In this document: one piece after another, positions 17,084-27,030 of the stretch | Layout: the number at the start of each line of letters is the position of its first letter | Numbering within the stretch: position 1 is the stretch's first letter | Assembly (NCBI RefSeq): GCF_019343475.1 | Contig: NZ_CP072453.1 | Location: 3,534,001 to 3,598,000 of the forward strand | Direction: 5' to 3' | DNA: 64,000 nt | Origin: Providencia sp. R33 | GTDB taxonomy: Bacteria; Pseudomonadota; Gammaproteobacteria; Enterobacterales; Enterobacteriaceae | Notes under the pieces: model-generated | Seen by the model: only the letters and a program-made list of their open reading frames with translations | Database searches by the model: none | What the model was told of the DNA's origin: nothing | Made by a program: the position numbers and the translations under genes

Positions 17084-18610
17084 ATGACAACTGAAACCAC
17101 CATTGAAAAAAAATATATCGTTGCACTTGATCAAGGCACAACCAGTTCTCGAGCTGTCGTACTCGACCACGATGCGAATATTGTGAGCATTTCACAGCGT
17201 GAATTCACCCAAATTTATCCTAAACCGGGCTGGGTAGAACACGACCCAATGGAAATCTGGGCATCACAAAGTTCGACACTGGTTGAAGTGTTAGCCAAAG
17301 CGGATATTCGTACTGACGAAGTTGCAGGGATTGGTATCACTAACCAACGCGAAACGACCATTGTTTGGGAAAAAGCGACAGGTAAACCGATTTATAATGC
17401 CATTGTGTGGCAGTGCCGTCGTACCGCGGATTTCTGTACCCATCTCAAGCAAAATGAAAAAGATTTAGAAGAGTATATTCGCCAAAATACGGGCCTTGTC
17501 GTTGACCCCTATTTTTCGGGAACGAAAGTTAAGTGGATTTTAGACCACGTCGAAGGTGCTCGCGAACGCGCTGAAAAAGGTGAATTACTGTTTGGTACCG
17601 TTGATACATGGCTAGTCTGGAAAATGACCCAAGGCCGCGTACATGTGACCGACTACACTAACGCGTCTCGTACTATGTTGTTTAATATTCGCAACTTAGA
17701 GTGGGATGATAAAATTCTCAAAGCGTTAAACATCCCACGAGCAATGTTACCTGAAGTTCGCCCATCTTCTGAAGTGTATGGTCAAACCAACATTGGGGGT
17801 AAAGGTGGAACACGTATTCCTATTTCAGGTATGGCGGGTGACCAACAAGCAGCACTGTATGGCCAGCTGTGCGTAAAACCAGGCATGGCGAAAAATACCT
17901 ATGGAACAGGCTGCTTCTTGCTGTTAAATACAGGGGAAACCGCGGTTCGTTCTAACCATGGTCTGTTGACCACTATCGCTTGCGGGCCAAAAGGGGAAGT
18001 GAATTATGCCCTAGAAGGGGCTGTGTTCGTTGGCGGGGCATCCATTCAGTGGTTGCGTGATGAATTAAAACTGATTGATGAATCCACAGACTCTGAATAT
18101 TTCGCCACCAAGGTCAAAGACAGTAACGGCGTGTATGTTGTGCCTGCTTTCACTGGTTTAGGGGCACCATATTGGGACCCGTACGCCCGCGGTGCAATTT
18201 TCGGATTAACACGTGGCGCTAACCGTAACCACATCATCCGCGCAACGTTGGAATCTATCGCTTACCAAACTCGCGATGTGCTCGATGCGATGCAAGCTGA
18301 CTCTGGCGAACGCTTAAAAGCACTGCGTGTTGATGGTGGCGCCGTAGCAAACAATTTCTTGATGCAGTTCCAATCTGACATTCTAGGCACGCCAGTTGAA
18401 CGCCCTGAAGTACGTGAAAGTACCGCGTTGGGTGCAGCCTACCTTGCTGGTTTAGCTGTGGGTTTCTGGAATAACCTCGATGAGCTGCAAAGCAAAGCGA
18501 CCATTGAACGCGTCTTTAAACCAGGTATTGAAACCACTGAGCGTAATTTCAAATACGAAGGCTGGAAAAAAGCGGTCGCACGAGCACAAGAGTGGGAAGA
18601 TAAAGCGTAA
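17084..18610 (+). CDS. glpK: Glycerol kinase
   Basis: GlpK phosphorylates incoming glycerol to glycerol-3-phosphate, trapping it in the cell. The 508 residues match the FGGY kinase family length. Landmarks are the phosphate-1 loop ALDQGTTSSRAVVLD, ITNQRETTIVWEK, WILDHVEGARERAEKGELLF, SGMAGDQQAALYGQ, and the FGGY signature region near residue 365 (PAFTGLGAPYWDPYARGAI). In E. coli the kinase is inhibited by fructose-1,6-bisphosphate and EIIA-Glc. Unlike E. coli, no glpX follows; a terminator is next. Confidence 0.97.
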   Translation: MTTETTIEKKYIVALDQGTTSSRAVVLDHDANIVSISQREFTQIYPKPGWVEHDPMEIWASQSSTLVEVLAKADIRTDEVAGIGITNQRETTIVWEKATGKPIYNAIVWQCRRTADFCTHLKQNEKDLEEYIRQNTGLVVDPYFSGTKVKWILDHVEGARERAEKGELLFGTVDTWLVWKMTQGRVHVTDYTNASRTMLFNIRNLEWDDKILKALNIPRAMLPEVRPSSEVYGQTNIGGKGGTRIPISGMAGDQQAALYGQLCVKPGMAKNTYGTGCFLLLNTGETAVRSNHGLLTTIACGPKGEVNYALEGAVFVGGASIQWLRDELKLIDESTDSEYFATKVKDSNGVYVVPAFTGLGAPYWDPYARGAIFGLTRGANRNHIIRATLESIAYQTRDVLDAMQADSGERLKALRVDGGAVANNFLMQFQSDILGTPVERPEVRESTALGAAYLAGLAVGFWNNLDELQSKATIERVFKPGIETTERNFKYEGWKKAVARAQEWEDKA

Positions 18611-18640
18611 TTATTGATTGAAAATTTATCTCGTTGTCAC

Positions 18641-18669
18641 AAAGGTGGTGCTTCGGTACCGCCTTTTTT
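18641..18669 (+). terminator. glpFK intrinsic terminator
   Basis: Stem AAAGGTGGT (18641-18649) / ACCGCCTTT (18658-18666), one G-T pair, followed by a T-run. Confidence 0.85.
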
Positions 18670-18807
18670 ATTTCCATAAAATCAATTCGCTAATAAATAG
18701 AATCACAATAATCAGACTAATAATAAATTAGAAAGGCTCTATTTCCTTGTTTAAAATCGTTGCGCTATACACTCATAAAGTGACAAGTTTTAACAATAGG
18801 AAAGGTT

Positions 18808-21800
18808 ATGGATAACCCAAAAAAACAACAGGATGTATTACAGTTAGGACTGTATCGGAATAAAGGCAGAGTCGCGGTACTCAATACGAATTCACCATGG
18901 TTGGCCTCATTACAAAAAAATCCCGCGTCCTCTCCGGAGGCAAAAGCATCACATAAATTATTTAGCTGGCTAATTGATAAGCCAAGGATGGTTGGAGAAA
19001 CTAAGCGTCACTTTATACTGAGCACCCTATCTGAAGAATCATTGTCGGGTTTTAATTTTCACCCACAACAAGGCCTATTTGTTGAGAGTTTTAATTCTCC
19101 CCATGAATGGCGTGAAGGTGAACCTCGCGCTCAAGAGCAAATTGCCGATTTACTACTCCCTAGCGGCCAATGGCATCGCCATTATGACACCGTTGTTTTA
19201 TCGCAAAGCGCCAATGACAAACAGGTTGAGCTGGTTCGCCACTACCTGCAATTAACAGGGGGTAGCGTATTAATTATTAAAGACCGCCAAAAAGAAACAT
19301 CGCCATCGATACAGAAATTAATCGCTGAATTAACCCCTGTTGAGCCCCATAACATTCAACTGTCATCAACGAAACATCGCGGTTTTCAACAAACAATCAC
19401 ACTTCCCCCTAACTCAATCAACTCACTGAAATTAACCGGTGAGCTATTGGGAGATACGCAATATTTTTCAATCATCATTCATGATGTTGATGATAATCCG
19501 CTTATCTCTCAGTACGATATTGCCCTTGATCACCATTTATCATGGGATGCTATAGCTCAAGCAATTGAATCAAGAGTTAATCAAGAGATGGCTGCGTTAC
19601 AACAAAACCCCATCACGGTGAGATATCAAAATAACATGCTGAAGATGACTGGAAAGCAGGTTGTTTTTTCTCAATTTCAGTTGAAACAGCAAAAAGGGGA
19701 GCAAATACTGCCGATTTTAGTGGCTGAAAACCCCCACCAGCTTCCCAATCAGCTGATTTTTGGCGCCGTAACAGGAAAATTGGCTCAACATAATAATAAT
19801 CATCGGTATCACATTCTTGAGCAGGCTAAATTTGGCAATGTGAGCATCGATCCACAAACTGGAGAATGGATCTACACTCCCCATAAAGCCCTATTGAGAT
19901 CAAATGCAGATCAGTTTGACATTGTCGCGATTAGCCATGATAGTCATCAATCTGAGCCGATTTCTATTCATCTACAAACGGGTGAAGCTCCCCAAGTCGT
20001 CATACCTGGAAAACGAACGTTTACCATTTTAGACCCAATTTACGAGGCACCCAAACGACGACATCACCCTACTCCGAAGGGTATGCAGGTCCATGGTATT
20101 CAACTGGCACAAACTCACTTACAGCCGCCAAATGACCACTATTTTAGCCTAACGGCTAACCGCTGGGCGCTGCTCAAAGTGGATATCACTCATCCCCATT
20201 CAGCGAGTTCCCCTGATTTAGTGGCCATTATCAGCAATAAAAAAAATGAAGTATTAGAGAAAATCATTCTGACGGGGCCTGATAAGCTACCAACTCAACT
20301 AACGCCACTCCCTAATACTTCGAATCCTTTAGCCTACCATCAACATACTCAAAGCTTTACTGCACCAATAAGAGGGGAATGGGTGCAACCTGGTTTTTCT
20401 ATTCAGATAATCACAAACAACCAGCTCATTACGACCCAAGAAACTAGCTCAGATGGTATTATCTCACCCAATGTCACATTAGATAGCCATATAACAGCTT
20501 ACATTGATAATCACAGTCTATATCAACAGGGGCATGGCATTTATGCCTATTCACCACTGAGTTGGGGGCCAGAAGTGGTGGCGATATTACCAATTAAGGA
20601 ATTCACCCTGTATAGCTTTCCCGCAACGACTCGAAATCCCAGCTTACACCCTTATCAAAACAGCTATTATGATGCAGCAAGCTTAATTCACCCAAAATAC
20701 GATGATCCAGACAAAGTCCCTCATCACCTAGACTCGCAAATAAACTGGGCATATTTAAACAGTTCACAATTTCACAATGCCAATCGCACTGATTCAATTT
20801 ATCACTATACCGCAATTCAGCCATTTATCGCTTCGCTCGATTACCATACTCTCGGCTTGGCTGTACGGCATGCGGGCGGTGGAATACATGAGCCTACGAC
20901 ACTGTGGCATGAAATTTTTGGTCATGGGTTTGGCTTACCCCATACCAATATTAAAGATACAGCATACCCCTATAACCCAGCAACGCATGGCCCAAATCCC
21001 GCCTATAACCAACACCGCCAGCACTATGTCACTTATCAACATCAGTATGAAAATGGTGCCGTCGCTAATCTTTACCCAACGATGTACGCCAACCATACCT
21101 ATTTTACTAGCGAGCAATATGATGCCTTTTTGCCGCATTCCGATTATTTTAATCAGCGTATTCAGCAATTTTTAAGCCAAAAAACACGCTGGCAACCGAA
21201 TCGAATTAAAGGGGAAGATGCTGAGGATGGTGGTTTTGCGGGAGACGGTTTTTACCAACGTTGGAATGAATCGGAAAAACAATGGGAAACCTTAACACAA
21301 GGTAATTTCGCCCAATATTATCCGCAAGAAAGTATCGATGAATGGCCTCACCAGCGTGATGTGCCTATATATTGGCTGCGTGGGCAGTTCGCAACCAATG
21401 AAGGTATTCCTCATCCTTATAATACGCTGATGGTTGACCGCACAATAGGCAACCTACCCGCCTATTACTATAATTTAGAAACCGACACAGGTCGTGCTTA
21501 TTATCCCCATCATAGCCATGCGATTGTGGTGACTTATGCAACACCGAGTGGCTTAATCACAGAAAAATTCCAAGTAAAAGTACACGAGAATGATATTAGC
21601 TTAAATATTGCCGATAAAGGTGAGCTGGTTAAATTCGCGTTATACCAACTCAATCCACGCAAAGAACTGGGGCAAGAGATAGCCCGATATACCAACCCTT
21701 CATCATTAGCAAATAGAGTATTTGCCAATAGTCATACTGATGAATTACCAGATACACTCCTTCTTGATGACTATTGGCAAGGCAATGCACTCTTTTGGGC

Positions 21801-22521
21801 AAGTACAGAGGGAAACGTAGTTGATATTTCAACAGGGAAAATCAATACGCAAGAAATCACGCCCCTGAGCGCACTAAAAGCGACTTGGGTAGCTGATGGC
21901 AAACTTCATCAACACTATTTTTCTTTATCCGACCCATTTGGCCAACAAGATAGCGTTTATACCTCTCAACCATTCATCCCGATAAATCACCTCGATAAGC
22001 AAATAGAAACATCACAGGAAATTGAATCCATTGCTGTCCGTGCTGAACAACAATTAATATCCGACATGAATATCCACCAGAAGATTGATATTACGAACTT
22101 ATCATTGCCAGATGAGAAATACCGCTATTGGGTCACACTGAGGATGGTTGATCAGAATGGCGAGCAACAAGAAAATATGCCGCTGGAGAATTGGTATTTT
22201 TCACTTGAAGGAATGACATTAACAGTAAAAGGAACCATTGATAGCACACCTGAATTAGAATGCACTGCTATTGTTATCCATATCGATCAGCATTTACAAG
22301 ATGGTATTCAAGCAAGGGAAGTTTGGCTTGTACAAGATAAAAGCGCTCACCTAGCGGAAGATAAAACGTTTTTAAACTATGATCGCCCTGTTGTTTTTAA
22401 CTTGCCCGCCAATCAAGCAGAGCTTATATCTGCGTTTCCAGAACAGGAAACACATATGGTAGTTTCACCATCCTACAGCCCCACCCCCGAATCACGCTTA
22501 ATCAGTATGCCTATTCGATAA
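18808..22521 (+). CDS. Large M66-like (StcE/TagA-type) zinc metalloprotease
   Basis: The 1237-residue protein starts after a strong AGGAAAGG site. Its catalytic region (about residues 560-800) resembles peptidase M66, the StcE/dictomallein group that cleaves mucin-type glycoproteins. The zinc motif is at residues 701-712: HEIFGHGFGLPH. HxxGxxH is intact (H706, G709, H712), but three residues rather than two separate E702 from H706. Residues about 308-393 resemble a VCBS/cadherin-like repeat (FGAVTGKL, then GNVSIDPQTGEWIYTP). Residues 30-200 are unassigned. No signal peptide or membrane helix is visible at the N-terminus, which is unexpected for a secreted protease; export by type I or VI, or release by lysis, is possible. 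It is a single gene between glpFK and emrD. Family call moderately sure, function inferred. Confidence 0.75.
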   Translation: MDNPKKQQDVLQLGLYRNKGRVAVLNTNSPWLASLQKNPASSPEAKASHKLFSWLIDKPRMVGETKRHFILSTLSEESLSGFNFHPQQGLFVESFNSPHEWREGEPRAQEQIADLLLPSGQWHRHYDTVVLSQSANDKQVELVRHYLQLTGGSVLIIKDRQKETSPSIQKLIAELTPVEPHNIQLSSTKHRGFQQTITLPPNSINSLKLTGELLGDTQYFSIIIHDVDDNPLISQYDIALDHHLSWDAIAQAIESRVNQEMAALQQNPITVRYQNNMLKMTGKQVVFSQFQLKQQKGEQILPILVAENPHQLPNQLIFGAVTGKLAQHNNNHRYHILEQAKFGNVSIDPQTGEWIYTPHKALLRSNADQFDIVAISHDSHQSEPISIHLQTGEAPQVVIPGKRTFTILDPIYEAPKRRHHPTPKGMQVHGIQLAQTHLQPPNDHYFSLTANRWALLKVDITHPHSASSPDLVAIISNKKNEVLEKIILTGPDKLPTQLTPLPNTSNPLAYHQHTQSFTAPIRGEWVQPGFSIQIITNNQLITTQETSSDGIISPNVTLDSHITAYIDNHSLYQQGHGIYAYSPLSWGPEVVAILPIKEFTLYSFPATTRNPSLHPYQNSYYDAASLIHPKYDDPDKVPHHLDSQINWAYLNSSQFHNANRTDSIYHYTAIQPFIASLDYHTLGLAVRHAGGGIHEPTTLWHEIFGHGFGLPHTNIKDTAYPYNPATHGPNPAYNQHRQHYVTYQHQYENGAVANLYPTMYANHTYFTSEQYDAFLPHSDYFNQRIQQFLSQKTRWQPNRIKGEDAEDGGFAGDGFYQRWNESEKQWETLTQGNFAQYYPQESIDEWPHQRDVPIYWLRGQFATNEGIPHPYNTLMVDRTIGNLPAYYYNLETDTGRAYYPHHSHAIVVTYATPSGLITEKFQVKVHENDISLNIADKGELVKFALYQLNPRKELGQEIARYTNPSSLANRVFANSHTDELPDTLLLDDYWQGNALFWASTEGNVVDISTGKINTQEITPLSALKATWVADGKLHQHYFSLSDPFGQQDSVYTSQPFIPINHLDKQIETSQEIESIAVRAEQQLISDMNIHQKIDITNLSLPDEKYRYWVTLRMVDQNGEQQENMPLENWYFSLEGMTLTVKGTIDSTPELECTAIVIHIDQHLQDGIQAREVWLVQDKSAHLAEDKTFLNYDRPVVFNLPANQAELISAFPEQETHMVVSPSYSPTPESRLISMPIR

Positions 22522-22557
22522 CCCATTAGGCGGAGAGTTCCGCCTAACCTTTCAATA

Positions 22558-23742
22558 TCAAACCGTTCTTTCTGAATGCCCCATACGGCGAGCCAACGGC
22601 AGCCAACATAAAAGCACTAAGGCCGACATTAAAAACATCAGCAAACCAAGGCTAAATTGCCCGTGCTGTGGCATTAATGAAGAAATCCATGTTGCCACAC
22701 CAGAACCGACATTTTGTAAGCCGCCTACCAACGCGCCTGCCGCGCCAGCTAAATACGGGAATGGCTCCATTGCCCCAGTGGTCGCGAGGGGAAATAACAT
22801 CCCTGCGCCAAAGAAAAATACCGCTGCAGGCACTAACAATGTCCATGTATTCATGATGCCAAACCAACTCGGCATCCACATCATTAAACCTGCCAGCAAA
22901 CAAATTAATACGGATTGCCACATCAAGTTGTAAAACGTTTTTCCTTCACGCCCTGCATACCACGCCCCAAAAAAAGCCGCAGGAATTGGTAATATAAATA
23001 AGATACTGACGGTGATGCTACTGAGACCTAATACGCCGCCCATTAAAACACCGCTACTCGCTTCAAAAACGGCAATCCCCGCCAGCGCGCCAATTAACAT
23101 GGCTAAGTAAGATAAAAAAGCGCCATTAGAGAGCAATTCACGGTATGACGCCAGCATCTTACGTTTTTCTGGTGATACTGGGCGAGTTTCCGGTAGCCAA
23201 CGATACATGCTAAATAACACACTCCCACCTAGGATAAACAGGAAAATATAACAAGCATGCCAGCCAAAAAAGTGTGCCAATATCCCACCGAACATCGGCG
23301 CTAATAATGGGCTAACTAACACTCCCATATTTAATAAACTATTTGCATAACGTAATGCAGTACCTTTATATAAATCTCGGGGCATGGTTCTCGCCATCAC
23401 ACCCGCAACCCCAGTACCCAGACCTTGCATACCACTAGCAATAGTCAGCGTATTTAAAGTTGGTGCAAAAATTGCCACTATTGTCGAAAATAAGAAAATG
23501 GTTAGCCCTGCTAAAATAACGGGTCTACGACCAATTTGGTCAGATAATGGGCCATATAATAATTGCGAAAAACCATATGAAAATAAGTATGCCGCCATCA
23601 CCTTCTGAACCGCTCCAGAAGGCTCATTAAAGTAGACTGCAATTTCAGCAATCACAGGGACATAAATAGTTTGTGTCATTTGGCCGACAGCCGCCAATGC
23701 AATAAGCATTATTAACAGATTGAAATGTTCCAGCTTTCTCAT
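22558..23742 (-). CDS. emrD: Multidrug efflux MFS transporter EmrD
   Basis: EmrD is a 12-helix drug/proton antiporter of the inner membrane, linked in E. coli to uncouplers and detergents. Starting at ATG 23742 (MRKLEHFNLLIMLIALAAVG) it has 394 residues, exactly the E. coli length; the reading from 23775 adds 11 residues without homology. Conserved are AVGQMTQTIYVPVIAEIA and the MFS loop 2-3 motif GPLSDQIGRRPVILAG. It is convergent with the M66-like gene (36 bp apart) and divergent from fpr. A perfect inverted repeat lies 42-70 bp upstream of its start. Confidence 0.95.
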   Translation of the reverse strand: MRKLEHFNLLIMLIALAAVGQMTQTIYVPVIAEIAVYFNEPSGAVQKVMAAYLFSYGFSQLLYGPLSDQIGRRPVILAGLTIFLFSTIVAIFAPTLNTLTIASGMQGLGTGVAGVMARTMPRDLYKGTALRYANSLLNMGVLVSPLLAPMFGGILAHFFGWHACYIFLFILGGSVLFSMYRWLPETRPVSPEKRKMLASYRELLSNGAFLSYLAMLIGALAGIAVFEASSGVLMGGVLGLSSITVSILFILPIPAAFFGAWYAGREGKTFYNLMWQSVLICLLAGLMMWMPSWFGIMNTWTLLVPAAVFFFGAGMLFPLATTGAMEPFPYLAGAAGALVGGLQNVGSGVATWISSLMPQHGQFSLGLLMFLMSALVLLCWLPLARRMGHSERTV

Positions 23743-23783
23743 TTTTCTCTCGGATACAGCAAAAACTCCAGACACACAGCAAC

Positions 23784-23812
23784 TTTGTATTATTAAAAAT
23801 TAATAATACAAA
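23784..23812. promoter_or_regulatory. Inverted repeat in the emrD promoter/leader
   Basis: Perfect 12-bp arms TTTGTATTATTA (23784-23795) and TAATAATACAAA (23801-23812) with 5-base spacer AAAAT. Its position and symmetry fit an operator for a dimeric repressor of emrD. The rest of 23743-24180, the emrD-fpr divergent region, is AT-rich with no gene; the pair of GAATATT words just right of the repeat was also noticed. Confidence 0.5.
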
Positions 23813-24180
23813 CCGAATATTGGAATTTAATGACGAATATTTAAATGTTGTTTTACGTATTAGCGCTGACTCAGATAAACAGCAAATAATGCGTTTTGCT
23901 CTAATGTGATTAAGATAGCAAAATTTACAGCTTTTTCTAAGTAGCGTGACATTTTAGTTTATATATCAATGGCAGCCATATTCGCCACACCTGTCAACAT
24001 AACTGTACATTAAAATTAAGAAACAACCATTATTAAGAATAAATCACTGGAACACGTTATCGATAAGCATAAATAGTGAACTGCTTTAGTATTAAATCCT
24101 AATGAGCGATGCCCTAACTAATTAAGGTGAAACATCACCCACTTAGTAGGATTGATTTTGAAATAATAAGAGGTGGATTT

Positions 24181-24927
24181 ATGGCAAATTGGGTAACTGG
24201 GAAAGTGATTGAAGCCAAGTTTTGGACGGATACATTGTTTAGCCTTGTCATCGACGCCCCCATTAAGCCTTTTACCGCAGGACAGTACGCAAAACTTGGC
24301 CTTGAAATCGAGGGAGAACGAGTTCAACGCGCCTATTCTTATGTGAATGCCCCCAGCGATAACCGACTTGAGTTTTATTTTGTCATTGTTCCAGAGGGCA
24401 AGCTTAGCCCTAAATTAGCACAACTGAAACCTAACGATACATTGCAAATAACCGATGAAGCCGCTGGATTCTTTGTCTTAGATGAAATTCCAGAGTGCAA
24501 AAATTTATGGATGCTTTCGACAGGAACCGCCATTGGCCCGTTCTTATCTATCCTACAAGAAGGCAAAGACCTTGAACGCTTTGAAAAAATCGTTTTATTA
24601 CATGCTGTTCGATATGAAAAAGACTTGAGCTACCTGCCATTAATGCAAAAACTTGAGCAACAATACCAAGGGAAAGTAAAAATAGTCACGGTAGTCAGCC
24701 GAGAACACACGCAAACATCTTTGCATGGCCGAGTTCCCGCCCTCATCGAAAGCCATGCACTCGAAAATGCCGTTGGCTTATCCCTTTCACCTGAAACTTG
24801 CCATGTGATGCTGTGTGGTAACCCTGAAATGGTGCGTGACACACGGGATATGCTCAAAAATAGCCATGGTATGATTAAGCATTTACGCCGCAAACCGGGT
24901 CATATTTCCAGCGAACAATACTGGTAA
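24181..24927 (+). CDS. fpr: Ferredoxin/flavodoxin-NADP+ reductase
   Basis: Fpr is an FAD enzyme that passes electrons from NADPH to flavodoxin or ferredoxin, supporting radical-SAM enzymes and oxidative-stress defence. Starting at ATG 24181 after AGAGGTGG it has 248 residues, the E. coli length; an earlier in-frame start at 24127 adds unmatched residues. Motifs are the FAD-binding RAYSYVNAPSDNRLEFY, the NADP-binding STGTAIGPFLSIL, and the C-terminal SSEQYW. SoxS regulates fpr in E. coli, but I found no convincing SoxS box. Confidence 0.96.
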   Translation: MANWVTGKVIEAKFWTDTLFSLVIDAPIKPFTAGQYAKLGLEIEGERVQRAYSYVNAPSDNRLEFYFVIVPEGKLSPKLAQLKPNDTLQITDEAAGFFVLDEIPECKNLWMLSTGTAIGPFLSILQEGKDLERFEKIVLLHAVRYEKDLSYLPLMQKLEQQYQGKVKIVTVVSREHTQTSLHGRVPALIESHALENAVGLSLSPETCHVMLCGNPEMVRDTRDMLKNSHGMIKHLRRKPGHISSEQYW

Positions 24928-24936
24928 TAGTGATAA

Positions 24937-24966
24937 AAACTACCCTGAGTTATTTCAGGGTAGTTT
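24937..24966. terminator. Terminator between convergent fpr and yiiR
   Basis: Perfect 12-bp stem AAACTACCCTGA / TCAGGGTAGTTT with a 6-base loop. On the plus strand it continues TTGCTCTCTT; the A-rich left flank lets it also act on the minus strand. Confidence 0.75.
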
Positions 24967-24972
24967 GCTCTC

Positions 24973-25392
24973 TTATAAATAATTCACCGGCTCTGTTTTT
25001 TCACCGTATTTATTTGCGCTATCCATTCCGACAAAAACGCCACAATCCAGAAGCATAATCATCGAAATAAATAAGGGTAAAAACCGCCCAATCCCCCACT
25101 GCCAAACCGGATCAAACTGACTGACATCCATAGAATACAGTGCAAAAGCCAAAACAATTAATGCGAACCACCCGCCTGATTTCCCCCTATCGTGTAAGCG
25201 CTTTGAAAAGATAGCCGCTAAAGGATAAAGCAGGAGGATAAAAAGAAAGAGGGTAACCATTTCAGGTAATAGAAATGTATTCTGTAGCAAGACAATCACG
25301 GTCACTAAAATAAAGCTGGCGGCAATACCCGCCCAAAATGGCCGACGACCTATGCGACCTTTGAAGGAAAAAGCCCATTGTTGTAATGTCAT
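24973..25392 (-). CDS. yiiR: DUF805 inner-membrane protein YiiR
   Basis: The 139-residue protein has about four hydrophobic helices and the DUF805 start pattern (FSFKGRIGRRPFWAGIAASF), with the RLHDRGKSGGW motif in the middle loop. DUF805 proteins are small membrane proteins of unknown biochemical role. The fpr-yiiR-yiiQ-tpiA order matches E. coli. It is convergent with fpr and divergent from yiiQ. Confidence 0.85.
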   Translation of the reverse strand: MTLQQWAFSFKGRIGRRPFWAGIAASFILVTVIVLLQNTFLLPEMVTLFLFILLLYPLAAIFSKRLHDRGKSGGWFALIVLAFALYSMDVSQFDPVWQWGIGRFLPLFISMIMLLDCGVFVGMDSANKYGEKTEPVNYL

Positions 25393-25443
25393 TACCTATA
25401 ATCCTGATACAATGTGAAAACCCAAAGAATGAGTGGCAAAAAA

Positions 25444-26058
25444 ATGACTCAAACCTTAATTCGTTCGATATCCGCCATCATAACCATTTTTGTACTCAGT
25501 GCGCCACCTTTGGCAATCGCGCAAAAAGTGCCGACCTTGCCTGATACTGACTTTGAAGTGGCTTACTTAGCCCCTGACGCGGCATCTTTTGATCTCACCA
25601 TCCCTGAATTACGCAATCAGTTTAACCAAGCCTATAAAGATTTATATCTTCATGAGTATAAAGTGATTGCGAGCCAAGATATTGCCGCACCTTATATTCG
25701 TGCGGCATCACGTATCAACCAACAAATCTATTCTTCTGCGGTGCTTGAGCGCGGTAGCGAAAAAATAAAAAGCTTACAAATCACCTTGCTCCCAACAGAT
25801 AACGCACAAGAAGCCCAAGAAAATCGTCAATTAATGGAGCGCTATACCCTTGCGATTATCCATCAATTCGCTCCAGATGTTTCTTTAGATAAAGCCCCTG
25901 AGCTGACCACTGGCTTAAATAAATTTATGGCGGATCAAAACCCAACTCATGCGGAAGAAGCTCGATTAGGCGGCCTGCGATATATTTTAGTAAAAAGTGA
26001 CAATAATGTGCTTACTTTTGCTGTTGAACCGATTAAGCTAGAGCAACAAACACCCTAA
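25444..26058 (+). CDS. yiiQ: Putative periplasmic protein YiiQ (DUF1454)
   Basis: The 204-residue protein (from ATG 25444, MTQTLIRSISAIITIF) has a Sec signal peptide, probably cleaved after APPLAIA, and a soluble mature part beginning QKVPTLPDTDFEVAYLAPD. Its position just before tpiA and its length match E. coli YiiQ of the DUF1454 family, which has no known function. The start is uncertain: ATG 25429 and GTG 25414 are in frame and would lengthen the n-region by 5 or 10 residues. Confidence 0.8.
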   Translation: MTQTLIRSISAIITIFVLSAPPLAIAQKVPTLPDTDFEVAYLAPDAASFDLTIPELRNQFNQAYKDLYLHEYKVIASQDIAAPYIRAASRINQQIYSSAVLERGSEKIKSLQITLLPTDNAQEAQENRQLMERYTLAIIHQFAPDVSLDKAPELTTGLNKFMADQNPTHAEEARLGGLRYILVKSDNNVLTFAVEPIKLEQQTP

Positions 26059-26236
26059 ACAGACTGTGATCACGCTCTAAGAACAAGCATGATGAAAAGC
26101 AAAGCTATTATGCCCTAATGTTCTTATAATACTTAAGGTGAATGGCGACAAAACTGTCACGTTGCGCCTGCAACATTAATGCGCAATGAATAACTTATTG
26201 ATTAATCATTCAAACTCTCTGGTTGGAGGAAATAAC

Positions 26237-27007
26237 ATGCGACATCCATTGGTAATGGGTAACTGGAAATTAAACGGCAGCACCCATATGGTCAATGACC
26301 TGATCGCTGGTCTGCGTAACGAACTGAGCAGCGTTGATGGCTGTGATGTAGCTATCGCGCCACCAGCAATCTATCTGACTCAAGCAAAACATGCTCTCGC
26401 GGGCAGCCGTATTGCATTAGGTGCACAAAACGTTGACGTCAATCTGTCTGGCGCATTCACCGGCGAAACCTCAGCTGAAATGCTGAAAGATGTTGGCGCA
26501 AAATACATCATTATTGGCCACTCTGAGCGCCGTACTTATCACAAAGAAAGTGATGAATTTGTTGCTCAAAAATTTGCTGTACTTAAAGAACAAGGTTTAA
26601 TCCCAGTTCTGTGTATTGGTGAAACTGAAGCTGAAAACGAAGCGGGTAAAACCGAAGAAGTTTGTGCTCGTCAAATTGATGCTGTGTTAAATTCCCAAGG
26701 TGCGCAAGCATTCCAAGGTGCAGTCATCGCATACGAACCAATTTGGGCTATCGGTACAGGTAAATCTGCAACACCAGCACAAGCACAAGCTATCCATAAA
26801 TTCATTCGTACCCATATTGCGAAGAAAGATGCAGCGATTGCTGAACAAGTGATCATTCAATACGGCGGTTCAGTGAATGCAAGCAATGCTGCTGAACTGT
26901 TTACTCAGCCGGACATCGACGGCGCGTTAGTTGGTGGTGCATCTTTGAAAGCTGATGCATTTGCTGTGATTGTAAAAGCCGCAGCTGAAGCGAAAAAAGC
27001 AAAATAA
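26237..27007 (+). CDS. tpiA: Triosephosphate isomerase
   Basis: TpiA interconverts dihydroxyacetone phosphate and glyceraldehyde-3-phosphate in glycolysis. The ATG at 26237 (MRHPLVMGNWKLNGS), preceded by GGAGGA, gives 256 residues, one more than E. coli. Catalytic Lys lies in GNWKLNGS, His in IIGHSERR near residue 95, and Glu in AYEPIWAIGTGKSATP near residue 167; the phosphate loop YGGSVNASNA and GGASLKADAF are present. An upstream in-frame start at 26186 is not used by the family. A strong terminator follows. No cdh gene lies between it and sbp, unlike E. coli. Confidence 0.98.
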   Translation: MRHPLVMGNWKLNGSTHMVNDLIAGLRNELSSVDGCDVAIAPPAIYLTQAKHALAGSRIALGAQNVDVNLSGAFTGETSAEMLKDVGAKYIIIGHSERRTYHKESDEFVAQKFAVLKEQGLIPVLCIGETEAENEAGKTEEVCARQIDAVLNSQGAQAFQGAVIAYEPIWAIGTGKSATPAQAQAIHKFIRTHIAKKDAAIAEQVIIQYGGSVNASNAAELFTQPDIDGALVGGASLKADAFAVIVKAAAEAKKAK

Positions 27008-27030
27008 TTTATTTTGCCATTCAATGATTA

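Noticed and set aside
24040..24180. Possible SoxS box upstream of fpr
   Set aside because: No stretch matches the SoxS consensus well enough, so it was not called despite the known E. coli regulation.
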